Shown: positions 10,042 through 21,116 of the stretch, in pieces
How the letters are laid out: each line of letters starts with the position of its first letter
Numbering within the stretch: position 1 is the first letter of the stretch
From: Actinostola sp. cb2023
Lineage: Eukaryota > Cnidaria > Anthozoa > Actiniaria > Actinostolidae
Direction: 5' to 3'
NCBI GenBank assembly: GCA_033675265.1
Contig: JAUJYZ010001041.1
Span: 186,001-250,000, forward strand
Length of the DNA: 64,000 bases
Position numbers and translations under genes: made by a program
Notes under the pieces: model-generated
The model's input: only the letters and a program-made list of their open reading frames with translations
Told to the model about the DNA's origin: nothing
Databases searched by the model: none

Positions 10042-11873
10042 TAGACTCCTCCGCAGGCTACTTTATCGGAATGGAATTTTTATCGGAATTGGGATTCCTG
10101 TGGTAGAAAATCATTATCGTACCCAGAGCCCACTCCTCATTTGGTTTGTTGTTGGCTCTGGGAAACCCTGTTGCTCGGCCGTCAAATTTTGACGACCAAG
10201 TTGTCAGAGCGCATGCTCATACTAAAGACCGCTGAGAGCGGGTACTGTGGAAGAGTCTACTGGCTACGTAGGGTTTAAGTTGGTTTGAATATTCAAACAA
10301 TGTAACAAGTACACAAGTTTGTACATTTATCTTCGTGTAGCCGTTTAAAAGCCGTTCGACGTTCATCACCGGTTCTTCTCTGGCTCTGTTGCGATCAAGG
10401 CTGGACGATAAATACATGTTCTAATATAATCTTGCATGTTAACCTTCCTGTCTTCCGCTTTGTTATTGTTTCTCTTGAATTGTAAAAATATTCCTTTGAA
10501 TACTCCAAGCGATTGTGTCTGTAGCCGTTACTTTTATAATTTATGTATTGTTAGATCTCCCTTTACGAATTTATGTCTAAACAGTCAATGAGTCACTCTC
10601 TTTGCCATTGATTTATTATTCAAAAAAGGTATATACTACTGGGTATATACTTTTTGAAAATAATATTGTATGAAATTACTACAACCGTCGCTGTCATTCG
10701 CTTCGTTCGCTTTGCAAGTTTGAATCAAACACTATGCGTTTACGGTTCAAGACGTGATCTCTACTAGGTACTAGAACGTTTATTAAAAAGTTCCTGCCTC
10801 TGAAGACTTTCAAAATAGAGAGAGTGAAATCCCTTTCGCGACCGAGTGAAATATATTTTTAACCGCCATAGTCAAATCAAACAAGAAGTTGATTCACACT
10901 GCGGACTGATGCATTTTAAAATTAGTCGTTCAGTTTAAAAGGTTCCTTTGAAATACTAACTTCGTTAATGCTTTCAATTGAAGTACAGCAAATCTCAAAG
11001 ATGATCAGAAAACGCAATGTGAGTGACCTGACGGCGGTTTAAAATTGTCACACAACGCGCCTGGTCAACTCGCTCGCGCTCTACGCTTATATGCCTTGTG
11101 AATACAACTTCTACCTAAATTCCACTTACAAAAATCGTCTCTCAGTTTTTAATCTCTCGTTCTTATAATTATTATTTGTTTTCACTGCTGCGAAAGAGAG
11201 AAGATGTCACCTCTCCAACGTACGCTAACCCGACCCGTTGTTTATAAGTCGGGTTATATACATGGGCATTATTTGTAAGCCCGCCGTCGCTGATGTGTTT
11301 TGCACAAGAACACATGTTTGTACTCAAAACCGAATTCATGTTATGGTTTCCTATCACTATAAACGCTCTAGTGTTGGCGATTTTAGGCGCCAGAATCAAG
11401 CCACGCTCTGATCGGTCGGTTAGTTGTTGTTGACCTTGGTCCTGACGCTGTCATTTGCAGTGTATTCTATTTATGAAACGCACTCTCTTTGCTTCCGATA
11501 AAAATATGTCAGTTTCACTGCTTTTCCGTTGGCCTTTATTTCTAAAACAATGGCCTGGACTGAAAATAATTTCCAGGATTTTACTAAAACATCGGGCTTC
11601 AAGAGATTGAGTTCCAGCACAAATCCCAACAACAGCTTCAAATCAAGAAATCTGTCGAATGTTTCTTATCCCTCCCGTACTAAGTATATTTGGCATGCGC
11701 AATAAAACATGCGCGAAGTGATAATCTGTTGTTCAATTTTGGCAGGCAACTCCTCTTTCTTTTCCTTCTCCTTCCTCTCCCCCTCCCCCCTTCGTCTTTT
11801 TCTCTCTCCCCATTTCCCTCTCTTCATCACACAGGAACCCCAAGCCCCAAGGAGTTGCCTGCGGAGGAAGCTA
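10042..11873. mobile_element. 1.83-kb DNA element inside BEL integrase, 9-bp duplication
   Basis: The BEL reading frame breaks at 10041 and resumes at 11874. The insert begins TAGACTCCTCCGCAGGCTAC and ends with the near-complement of TAGCTTCCTCCGCAGGCAAC, so it has about 20-bp imperfect terminal inverted repeats. The flanks CTTGGCACC (10033-10041) and CTTCGCGCC (11874-11882) look like a 9-bp target duplication with two substitutions. No transposase ORF is visible; a pyrimidine-rich stretch near 11750-11820 gives spurious ORFs on both strands. A 9-bp duplication fits Mutator- or Merlin-type elements, but the superfamily is not settled. Confidence 0.7.
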
Positions 11874-12654
11874 CTTCGCGCCATCTTCGTCGAGAATAGC
11901 AATCCTCCTTGTCAAACATTCCAGGTGGCAGCATCGGCCCAGCTCGAAGTAGTAATAAGTGGTTGGGCATGAGTGCTTCATAATCGTTGGGATCATCTGA
12001 TACCTTGGTTATCGGACGACCGTTGATGATCGTTTCCACTTCACACATGAGAGTGAGAAGACTCTCATCGTCAAGAATCTGCTCTTTGAGAATCGCTTTC
12101 ATGATTTTACCCACTGTGCGTATACAGCGTTCCCACACGCCACCGTGGTGAGAACCGGCGGGAGGGTTGAACACCCATTTGATTGACTGTTGCGACAAGA
12201 ATACATTAACCTTTCTCTCGTTCCAGTCTGTAATTGTTTCTGCGATTTCCTTGTTGCCACTGACAAAGTTGCCTCCGTTGTCAGATCTTATTTCTTCTGG
12301 ATGGCCCGTCTCGCGATAAATCTCGATGTGTACTGCTCTTACACATAAGCAAATGAAGAGTACACCATATCTCTTTGCTGTACTTCTTCCACTGCGGCCT
12401 TGAAATGGACCGAAGCAGTCGACACCAACGAATGAGAAGGGTGGTTGCGACGTTGTCACTGGTACTTCAGGTAAATGAGCCATTTTCTGTTCTTGCACTG
12501 GGGCTTGTCTTCTCCAACAGCTGAAGCAAGTGTCCAGTATTCATTTTATCGTCGGTCTTGCCTTGATAATCCAGTAACGTTGCCTGGTAAGAGATAACAC
12601 ATATTCCAAACCAGAGTGTCCAGAGGCTTGATGGTGATGACGCACTATCAATTC
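11874..12654 (-). pseudogene. BEL/Pao integrase, zinc-binding and catalytic core
   Basis: Minus-strand frame with a zinc-binding region (HHHQASGHSG ... CFSCWRR) and the DDE catalytic core: first Asp in FVGVDCFGPF, second in IRSDNGGNFV, Glu in SHHGGVWERC. These are the hallmarks of retroviral-type integrase in BEL/Pao elements. An in-frame TGA at 12541-12543 separates zinc domain and core; the frame is otherwise continuous, so a CGA-to-TGA change is likely. Upstream, the reading frame passes straight into the 48-bp minisatellite, so reverse transcriptase and gag are missing here. Downstream it is cut by the 1.8-kb element and continues at 9734-10041. Confidence 0.85.
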
Positions 12655-13085
12655 TACCACGCTGTCGTCATCCACGTGATCGATTGGTAGAGAGACCTGT
12701 GTGTCGACGCTGTCGTCATCCACGTGATCGATTGGTAGAGAGACCTGTGTGTCGACGCTGTCGTCATCCACGTGATCGATTGGTAGAGAGACCTGTGTGT
12801 CGACGCTGTCGTCATCCACGTGATCGATTGGTAGAGAGACCTGTGTGTCGACGCTGTCGTCATCCACGTGATCGATTGGGAGAGAGACGTGTGTCGACGC
12901 TGTCGTCATGCACATGATCGATTGGGAGAGAGACCTGTGTCGACGCTGTCGTCATCCACGTGATTGATTGGTAGAAAGACCTATGTGTCGACGCTGTCGT
13001 CATCCACGTGACCGATTGGGAGAGAGACCTGTGTGTCAACGCTGTCGTCATCCACGTGATCGATTGGTAGAGACCTGTGTCGACA
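12655..13085. repeat. 48-bp minisatellite, about nine copies
   Basis: Unit CGCTGTCGTCATCCACGTGA plus TCGATTGGTAGAGAGACCTG plus TGTGTCGA, 48 bp and therefore in frame. On the minus strand it encodes HVDDDSVDTQVSLPID over and over. Most copies are nearly identical; a few lack 2-8 bases. One further copy lies at about 13244-13300, and one to one-and-a-half copies lie within the exon at 8235-8549. Confidence 0.9.
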
Positions 13086-13089
13086 CAGG

Positions 13090-13243
13090 TCTCTCTATTT
13101 TATAATTAGATTTTATAGTCATATTATTTATTTATTTATTTGTTATTTTTATTTAAATTATGTTTGCCAGGGCTCCCAGTGATAACAGTGTCCTTCGGGA
13201 TACTGAAGGGATTACCCTGGGATTAAATAAAGGTTGTTACATA
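13090..13243. repeat. Insert between minisatellite copies, possible LINE tail
   Basis: AT-rich TTTATTTATTTATTT followed by a hairpin-forming stretch (AGTGTCCTTCGGGATACTGA, near 13187-13206) and a GGATTAAATAAAGG end, lying between two minisatellite copies. A short 3' hairpin plus A-rich simple tail resembles LINE 3' ends; this is only a guess. Confidence 0.25.
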
Positions 13244-13299
13244 AAGACCTGTGTGTCGACGCTGTCGTCATCCATGTGGTCGATTGGGAGAGAGAACTG

Positions 13300-14337
13300 T
13301 GACAATTATTATTATTGCTTGAGCCAATCGATCAGAAACTATTTATTGTGGTCACTCAATGTGACTTGAATGCTTCATTATTTGAGACTCGAAGTGTTTA
13401 CGGTTCTGACACACTGTATTAAATATAAACAAATGTTTTATTGTAGCTACTGATCTATTTACTAGCTATAAAAAATCTGGACGACAAGGCTGAATGATAT
13501 CCTCTGGAACCATAGACATCTGATCTGACACTGAGAACATGATACAAGATTGTTTTCAAATTCAAAGAGTCACATCTTTTTACAAATGAAGACCAGGTAT
13601 AATCCTCAGGAACTTCCGGTTTTGATGTGCAGTAGCAACGTTAACACTGTTAACGTTCGAGTGAGTGAGTGACAACTTCCGCTTCAAAGGCCCAAACTAA
13701 ATCCAAAACTTGTGGATGCTTTGCAATCCAAACAATTGTCCTGACCATGGAGCATCCTTTGGTATTTCATCGCATAGGGAATTCTTGGAACAATGTTGTA
13801 GGGCAGCGAATACAACTTGTGTGTTGCACAACTGCCGCATTGATAACACACAGTTCCTGGAAATTAATTAATAATTATTAGTGAATTTATTTTCAGATAA
13901 ATACAGGTATCTAAACTTTGGCTTTTTTAATTAACATTTAATAAAATATTAATAATGCATGGTTTCCAATTTGTGAAATTTGAAATACCCAACTTTATAA
14001 AAATAGAACAACTTTGTAGAAGATTGATTGCAACTGGGAAACATATAATTGCCAAATTGCAATTCCAGAGTTGGGTATGTAAGACCGGATTATTTTGTAG
14101 CATTGGAGTAAATTTATCAGATATGAAATCAAACTATATTCCCAAAGCTCCCCCAGGATTGGGAAATAAATTTACTTTTTTCCCTGTAATATAATCATTG
14201 AATTTTAGTAGACATTATTTTTCACAAACTCTTTATTTTATTTTGTAGAGAGATAATTAAAAGAAGTCATGAATAAAAAAAGTTAAATATAACAACTGAA
14301 AAATAAGAAATAATTTCAAAAATTATAAACATATCAG
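13300..14337. other. No gene recognised
   Basis: Short ORFs at 13669-13881 and 13955-14194 show no domain or splice context. On the minus strand around 13800-13870 a Cys-containing stretch (CYQCGSC) is visible but too short to assign. Confidence 0.35.
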
Positions 14338-14450
14338 GTTTTCTTAAAAGGAGTCTTGTTGACGAAGACCCGTTTTGTAATAACAGTCCTCATGAGGTCT
14401 GTTTTCTTAAAAGGAGTCTTGTTGACGAAGACCCGTTTTGTAATAACAGA
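14338..14450. repeat. Two-copy direct repeat, 61-bp spacing
   Basis: TTTTCTTAAAAGGAGTCTTG followed by TTGACGAAGACCCGTTTTGTAA is repeated in tandem, starting near 14338 and 14399, almost without change. Confidence 0.8.
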
Positions 14451-14971
14451 CCTCACATATGGTTATCGTTATCGTCATTCCAGTTTCATTATCCAATTCA
14501 CATACCTCTGGCATTCCATCGAGTTGGAGCACATGAGTAGACTTTCAACTGGCGATTGTAGCCCCGTTTTACTAGACCCCTTAGGTAGCTCACCCTGTAC
14601 CTGGAGGTGAGTCCTGGAACTTGTTCATCACATGGTTGTCAACTAACGTAGTTACGGGGCTGTTCTCAATAGCTTGCAATAATATTTTTCTGCAATTTCA
14701 ATAAATAGGAGATTTGAATATGGTTTTGTCAGATTGGTATTTTTCACTTAAAGTGCCTATGAAATGAATTTGGGCCCCCTTTGGACTTGCAATTTACAAA
14801 AAATATCACATTCACTTATATAGGATTTGTATTTTTAAAATGAGTTGAAACATTTTTTATTTTGCGTATGAATGTTGAGAATTTGGCGTTTGAACTTGCG
14901 ACATTTCCCGCGCGGTCAAATTTATGCAAATGAGATGTGTGACGTCAAGGAGTTGTCACAGAAAATAAAAC

Positions 14972-15336
14972 ATGGCGGAACTTACAGTGACTCGAAAAGT
15001 GTTGAGAAGAGGAGGGAAATATTGTGTTGCAGGAGGCCCGAATAACGTTAGTTAACTATGCATAAGTTCCCCAAAGATCAACGTCGACAGTGGGTTAAAT
15101 TTGTACGTAAACATCGAGCAAATTTCGAGCCATCCTCTTCATCGCCATCGGCACTATGCTCCGATCATTTTGAGGCGACAAGTTTTATTCGGCGTCAAGA
15201 TATATCTCTTGACGATAAAGAAAATCCTTTGACAGAGACAGTGTTATTGAGACGTCTGGAAGCAGGAGCTATACCAAAAATTGACGCGGTAGGCCCAGTA
15301 ATACTCGAAAGCACGTCAGCACGAGGTCGAAGACAA
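14972..15336 (+). pseudogene. THAP-domain protein, first exon (damaged)
   Basis: ATG at 14972 sits in a good initiation context (AACATGGCGG). The frame begins MAELTVTRKVLRRGGKYCVA, giving the first Cys of a THAP zinc finger, but reaches a stop at 15053. From 15058 another frame continues the fold: HKFPKD, RRQWVKFVRKHR, ALCSDHFEATSFI, which are the conserved FP, W and C..H blocks of THAP DNA-binding domains. About ten residues including the second Cys appear to be lost at the junction, so zinc binding should fail. The exon ends at AGACAA|GTAAGT (about 15336), a good splice donor. THAP domains occur in host factors and in P-element and Kolobok transposases; no downstream catalytic exon was identified. 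Confidence 0.7.
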
Positions 15337-15552
15337 GTAAGTTTGTATTGTCGACAAAATTGTAATAGTTGCTTGTATGTTTTAGGGCATGACCTCGGTG
15401 TAAGAACCTTTATACATACAAACACTGTAAGACTACTAGCTTTAATTTTAATCGTGTTGAAATAAAGATCATGTATTACGGCGAATGTATAAGTAAGCTA
15501 TGTAAAGCTAAGACTAACTTATGTAATAAGTTAAGTTACTGTATCGATCGCA

Positions 15553-15986
15553 ATTTTCAAAATAACTACAATAATTCATAGAGATATGGATTAATCAATC
15601 CAGTACTAGTACTGCAAAGAGTTTAGAGATCTTTAGAACTTAGAACGAAGTTAGTTGATATACGCGCATTGAGAGAAAATGGCAGTTACTGTACGTCAGT
15701 TGTAAGCCAGTCGTCGTTGACCTCAGAAAGCGTACTGAGTTCTACAGCGCATGCGCACTGTGCCAGCCGCTAAGATAATCACCGAAGGCTCTAACAACAT
15801 GATTTATCAATACGAGACTGGTCGAGTCTGAATTCACAAACCTTGTTGGAGGAAGTTTATGTCGTCTTGTTTTCAAAATAACCACAATAATTCATAGAGA
15901 TATGGATTTATCAATCCAGTACTAGTACTGCAAAGGGTTTAGAGATCTTCAGAACTTAGAACGAAGTGAGTTGATACACGCAGCCG
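15553..15986. repeat. Direct duplication, about 120 bp, 316-bp spacing
   Basis: The segment starting near 15553 (TTTTCAAAATAACTACAATA...) recurs near 15869 (TTTTCAAAATAACCACAATA...) with a few substitutions and continues through GAACTTAGAACGAAGT. The two copies run to about 15672 and 15986. It could be a local duplication or paired ends of a small element; no coding content. Confidence 0.75.
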
Positions 15987-16499
15987 GCGGTGAAGAGAAC
16001 AGTTGTAAGGTTTTCAGCCGACCGATAACTGTCGAGGTAAACCCATATTTACACTTCATCCAAACATTGTTTAATCACTAGTTTAATGTCTAGTTTAATG
16101 TCTAGTTTATGTATACGGTATTTGTATTTGTATGGATATATTTATGGTAACAAATAAACTATGTCATTGTCATTCATGATTCGCTGAGTTTGTGAAATCG
16201 CAGTACCGATATTACAAGGAAAACAAGTTATATCGAGCTCGATTCACGCAACGACGAGCAACCAAACACTGTTTTAATCGCACTATAAGATATCTATATT
16301 TAGTTCAAATAGGTTACATTTCATTTAGAAGCCCGACTTCACGCTAGAATAGCGTCTAGTTATTATTATTATCTGGGTACTCCGGTTTTCCTCCCTCATC
16401 CAAAATCAATATGCGAGTTTCAAGTGTTGTGTGAATTATACAAAAATAAAAAAAAGAATACAAATACCAAATACCAAATATAGTCATGATGAGTGTGCC

Positions 16500-16660
16500 C
16501 ACATCATCTGCCAGAAATTAAAATTATTTAATAATAATAATAACTTTATTTATGTGTCAATCCAATCCAATAAGCTTTATTAGGTTCCCCGAAAGGTTCA
16601 ACAATAATAATAATATAAATAAATAAAACACTAAATAAGTAAAATGATTATTTATGCCTT
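16500..16660 (-). repeat. Simple-repeat-rich tails, possible LINE 3' end
   Basis: ATAATAATAATAACTTTATT and AATAATAATAATATAAATAA flank AAGCTTTATTAGGTTCCCCG. Read on the minus strand this resembles truncated LINE 3' ends with TAA-type tails. Weak evidence. Confidence 0.3.
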
Positions 16661-16858
16661 GTTTATAATATAATGTAGCAATGATATAACGCGAGCTCTG
16701 ATTGGCTAGAGTTCTATGAACTATTTCCCCATGGGGTGCACGCCTCGTGCCACTCTTACGCTTTTAGAGTTCTTTATATTTTCTCTTGTGCAATGGGCGC
16801 ATGGACGGTTGTTGACTAATTGATAATTCACCACCATATGTAATTATTGTTAAGCCAG

Positions 16859-16954
16859 GATGACTATAACACTGCCACAAGTTCCGATGATGAGGGCAAT
16901 GAGGAAAGCAACGAGGAAAGTGATGAAGAACACGTAACAGTAGAGGATAAATAA
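16859..16954 (+). CDS. Acidic C-terminal exon of unknown gene
   Basis: After a plausible acceptor (TTGTTAAGCCAG|G) a 31-codon stretch reads DDYNTATSSDDEGNEESNEE and continues acidic to TAA at 16952, followed by AATAAAT. The bias to Asp/Glu/Ser makes a real terminal exon plausible. It could belong to the THAP gene starting at 14972, which is on the same strand, but the middle exons were not found. Confidence 0.35.
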   Translation, partial: DDYNTATSSDDEGNEESNEESDEEHVTVEDK

Positions 16955-17239
16955 ATAAATAATAATAATAATGGTCTTTATTTGAAATACTTTAACAAAC
17001 ATTAAAGTTTACAATATCCTAAAAAACAATAACACTATTTAGTACTAAATATTATTATTTATGTTGCATGGTTTTAGTGTTTGCACTCTAATGTTTATAC
17101 TATATTATTATTCAAACTTCATACACTGTACTAAATTGTGGCTTCTGATTGGCTAAAATCGATCACGTGATCATGTGTTATCTGATGACAACGCACGAGC
17201 GTGCGTCTGTCACAGTTTTACGCACGGTGCAGCAGTGTC

Positions 17240-17630
17240 ATGGCGGCTGTTGATCATGACAAAGACAGGTTTAACCAACTAGCTAAAGAAGAAATAGACG
17301 AAATAATAGCAGGTGCTCAGCCTAAAACGACTGTTCGTCAAACTCGTTGTGGAGTTTCAGTGATGAAAGGTAAAAAAACGAACCTAATTATTATTCAAAA
17401 CAAACACTTTTTGCCGTCGGCCTCGGCTATCAGTCTGTTCTTGTTCGTTGAGTGAAGAAGCTCAGAGCTTAAAATGATGAATGAAACTTTCCTTGTTATG
17501 ACTTAAAAACAAAAGATAAATGCTTTATTCGTGTTTTCTTTGTAGAATGGTTGCAATTGGAGTGGTTGTAGAGGAGATATCCAGCAGAAGCGTCGGAAGA
17601 TCTAGTTAAATATATTTTTTCTTCATTTAC
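17240..17630 (+). pseudogene. Crypton-like (DUF3504-like) protein, first exons
   Basis: ATG at 17240 (GTGTCATGGCGG) opens an exon with DRFNQLAKEEIDEIIAGAQP and QTRCGVSVMK. The RF..L..EEID.I......T spacing resembles the N-terminal segment of DUF3504/KIAA1958-type proteins, which derive from Crypton tyrosine recombinases. It ends at ATGAAAG|GTAAAA (about 17369). A second exon begins after TTTCTTTGTAG (17546) and continues the frame with EWLQLEWL, an in-frame TAG, then RRYPAEASEDLVKYIFSSF, up to a CCGTAAGT donor (about 17630). The stop shows the copy is inactive. The catalytic recombinase exons were not found, so the family call rests on the short N-terminal similarity. Confidence 0.5.
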
Positions 17631-18290
17631 CGTAAGTAATATTATATTTTGAACATTTTACAACTGCAGTGTATTCAGTTTGAATAATAAATGGGTTAGA
17701 GACTTCTAGTTCGTGCTTTACCGGCAAATAGACGCACTTGCTGGCTGTAGAATGAACTCGTAATTCTTCATACTGCACTCGGCTATGCCTCGTGCAGTAT
17801 TTGAATTCTCGTTCATTCTACAGTCAGCGCGTGCGTCTATTTGCCGGTAAAGCACTCACATCAGTCTCCTAACCCTTAAACAGACTATTGTCGATTTGCT
17901 GCTGTTACATATCCACTTGGTGGATTGCTTACAAATCTTGTTCGAATGTTGTGACACATGCAAGTTGCTAATGGTCTTGTGTTTCCCCAAGCCATGTACC
18001 CACATAACCATCTTACAAGAAGAAAAACTGAATAAGGGTCAGGCTTGATATAAATTGTTATTCATATTTTTACGTTCAGCATTTTGTAAAGTGATATCAC
18101 CCATAGTGTAATTAGCAAACAATAGAATCAAGGTCTACTACATTTGTAGTCTATGATATGTGTATTTCACGAATTATTAAATGACATTACTCTACTGCAT
18201 TTTAGTTCATAAATTTCCTTTGAAAAGTAATTCCAATTCAATTCATTTTTGTTGTTTGCTATACAGTGGTTATATCCTTATTTATTATAC

Positions 18291-18876
18291 TCACTCTTTC
18301 TCGGATTGATTCCCGCGCTTACGGTACACCCTTCCACTTGTGTCCTTTAGCAATGGCCCAACTTGTTTTAGTACTGTGACGTTGGTAAGAGCAAGATAGT
18401 CTTCATGTTCGGTGATGCAATTTATATGTTCTATGCTTCCATCGAACACCATCATACCCGAGGCAGGTAGGACCTCTTTACAACATCGGTATTCCACAGC
18501 TCCAACTAAATTTTCGTCTTTGCAGTGGCCACACTTGCACCTTCAGTTCAAAACAAAGTCATGTACTGATGAATTCTAAGATATTCTTTGGCTATACGTC
18601 GAATAATCAAAGCAATTTCACTTACCACACGCTAACCGGCTCTCGTTTCTCGTATCTGGCCTCTAAAGTAGCGAACGGTATTCTGTCTTCATCATCATCT
18701 TCATCAGTATCTTCGACTTGGTCCTCATCCGATTCGTAAGTTACTCGAAGAGGCTCGTCTTGGTAAGGCTGTATTACCGTATTTACGGTTCCTACATCTT
18801 CCTCGTCAATGTAAGAAGATTCTTCGTCCGTTTCAGATGAAGATTGTTCAGAATAGCTTTCGCTGAGAGATATGAC
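18291..18876 (-). CDS. P2X7-C-like zinc domain protein, two exons
   Basis: Minus strand. The first visible exon (about 18876-18622; a CTCTCAG acceptor precedes it) is very acidic and holds IQPYQDEPLRVTYESDEDQ, matching the PYxFEP-type segment I associate with this family. It ends at a GTAAGT donor. After an intron of about 75 bp, exon two (about 18548-18291) reads CKCGHCKDEN, YRCCKEV, CITEHEDYLALTNVTVL, GRVYRKRG: the Cys-rich fold of the P2X7 receptor C-terminal cytoplasmic domain and its free-standing invertebrate relatives. Splice phases join to give W-C-K-C-G-H-C. The end at 18291 may be a stop (TGA) or a splice donor (GTGAGT overlaps it). No lesion was seen. The function of stand-alone members is not known; a host gene or transposon cargo are both possible. 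Confidence 0.6.
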
Positions 18877-19015
18877 AACCGAAATACTAAATGTTTACAT
18901 GCGTTCCTTCGCTTCATCTTTATGATAAACAAGATGCATATAGCTGCGTGCACTCGGGCTTACATGTATATGATAGTTTGACTATAAAGACGTTTACCTA
19001 GAGTGCAAATAATAT

Positions 19016-19276
19016 AACCGTGAAATAGTACTATTACTAAAAAGATAGTACTAAATAGTGTTATATCCTTTGTTTTCTATTGTTTCATCAGTGCTATTTA
19101 GTACTAATTAGTTAGTACTGTTTCACGGTTAGAGTGATTTCATTTAACCCGTGAAACAAAATCTAATAGTCAATGTCTAATAGTCGATACCAAACAAAAG
19201 AAAACAATGGAATTAGTGTATAATAAGGTGTATTAGACTAATATCTATTTCACAGGTTAAATGAAACCACTCTATT
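19016..19276. repeat. Two adjacent inverted-repeat elements
   Basis: First: AACCGTGAAATAGTACTATT... (from 19016) pairs with ...TTAGTACTGTTTCACGGTT (to about 19131). Second: AGAGTGATTTCATTTAACCC (from about 19131) pairs with TTTCACAGGTTAAATGAAAC (to about 19272). Related words (GTTTGCACTCTA, AACCGTGAAACAGTACTAA) recur near 17080-17095, 19278-19290 and 19430-19480, indicating one dispersed MITE family. Confidence 0.6.
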
Positions 19277-20086
19277 ATGTTTGCACTCTAGTAATTAATT
19301 GTTTATGCTTTATGTCATATATAACTAAACTCTATAAAGGGGGTTTCGTCATCTAGATATACACAGATTATAGACTTATCCGTAATAAATCTGCATAAAG
19401 TTCAAAATATGATCAAGGAATCGGTTATAGAGTGCAAACACTAAAACCGTGAAACAGTACTAACTTTAATTAGCACTATTATATAATGCAAGTGCAACGT
19501 AAGGTAGAATAAATTGCTAACAGGGTATTAGTAAATGAGAGGCTGTGTGACAAAAAGGTATCGGAAAAATCAGGGTATAAAAGGATTAAAGGAAAAAAGT
19601 CCCTCCCTTTTTGTAAAACGGGGTTCCCACTTATCTGGAAAAATAAAATTCCGACTTTTCCATGACCAAAAACCATTTTTGTAGATTTAGGCGTTGACTC
19701 TTTCAATATGGGAGTCCGAAATTAAATTTTGCAATTAATTAACTGCAAAGTTTGGTGTAGAATCAAAGAAAAATATTATTATGTTTAGATAAAATTCATT
19801 GCAAAATTTTATTTTTCTTCTATATATATAATATAGATTACAAAATTTGTAATGATATGAACACAACTTGAAATAGGTAACTCAAAAATAGAATTCAACA
19901 ATAAAAGAGGCAATTCACAATGGTAATTGTCATTTGTTCAAACATGAGCAAGGTAAATAACAGTTATTTGAAAAAGGTACAAAAATGTAACTCAACGAGG
20001 TAACTTAACAATGGTAATTGTCCAAACATGAGCAAGGTTGATTTGAAATAGGCAACCGTCAAAAAATTGTATTATGTCATTTGTAA
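19277..20086. other. No gene seen
   Basis: AT-rich. Phrases like AACTCAA(C/A)GAGGTAACT and CATGAGCAAGGT recur loosely between 19860 and 20060, a degenerate tandem pattern. No supported ORF. Confidence 0.4.
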
Positions 20087-21116
20087 TCAACCATGAGTAA
20101 TTTCGATGACAATCTGAGTAGTGGGCTTGAACGTGATTGTAATATTTTCCAAACTCAGTAACTTGGCTGCCATCTCACTTTCATCTGTCAAGTCATCTTC
20201 AATGAGGGTTGTTAAGACATCTTCGTAGATCTTGAGTGTTTTGCGGGTGTCTTGGTCAATTTGAACGACGATTTTGGCACATGTTCCGGTTTGACATTTG
20301 GAGAGTCTCATCGTGTGTTTGCAATAATCACAGGTAACGAGATTGCTGGCCGTTGCTTGGAGCAGTTTTTTGTGGCAGTCGATACATTTCGGAAATCTTT
20401 CAAGTTTTTCAATAGAGTGGATATCTCTAACAGTGATAACGCGGTTGCTGTCTATCTCGTCTTCATCGTTGGTGGAAACCTCATCTAGTGCTTCATCGGA
20501 GATAACAGTTATCTTGGTCTGCATGGCGATGGTAGATAGTTTCTTGGTCTTCCAAACGCGAACTTGAGCATTGCTTATTAGATAGGTTTGTCCTTGTTGG
20601 AACTTGTCTGTAAAATCCTCCTATACGTCAAAACGAATGGAGCCGGTTTGATCTGCTATCTCCGCTTCCATTAATCTAAGAGACTTCTTTCCTACAGTAA
20701 CAGTGGGCTTGACCTTGACCAGTTTAGCACGGATACTAACAACATCCCATTCTTTAAAATCATTGACGATAGTCAACACGGAGGAAGGTTCTCGTGTGGA
20801 TTCCGACAGTTCTTTATACTGGAAGGAATACTCAGATGGACCTGGAAGTGATATGTTTGTCATATCATTAACAATAAGTTTGTCCTTCTGAGTAGTGTAA
20901 GTGTAATCTTGCATTTTGACGGGCGTTCTACTGTTCTGACTTTGAAATAATAAAGCTCTCTTATTGTTACAACAGCACTTCCTTGCTTTCGTCTTTAGTT
21001 TGCATAGTCAGTGTCGCATAATCCATTGTATTACTACGATTCCGTTTAAGCGGAGACAAATTATGGACATATCCGATAATAGGTTTCGGAGATTGATAAG
21101 TGGTCTTCTTCGACAT
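20087..21116 (-). pseudogene. OB-fold ssDNA-binding protein, RPA1-like
   Basis: Start Met at 21116 (MSKKTTYQSPKPIIGYVHNL). Then SPLKRNRSNTMDYATLTMQT, a KDKLIVNDMTNISLPGPSEY block, an OB fold (WDVVSIRAKLVKVKP ... AEIADQTGSIRF ... GQTYLISNAQVRVW) and a C-terminal zinc ribbon (CIDCHKK ... CDYCKH ... CQTGTC). This layout is that of RPA70-like single-stranded-DNA-binding proteins found free-standing or beside rolling-circle transposons. It is broken by a frame change near the TAA at 20967-20969 and an in-frame TAG at 20621-20623 where the fold expects Trp; otherwise the frame is continuous. It lies downstream, on the same strand, of the Helitron helicase at 23.6 kb and could be the Helitron's accessory gene, but 2.5 kb of unexplained sequence separates them. 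Confidence 0.65.

Noticed and set aside
11666..11972. ORFs on both strands across a pyrimidine tract
   Set aside because: Low-complexity CTTCC-rich sequence gives open frames in both directions; peptides are just Arg/Lys/Glu or Pro/Leu/Ser runs.
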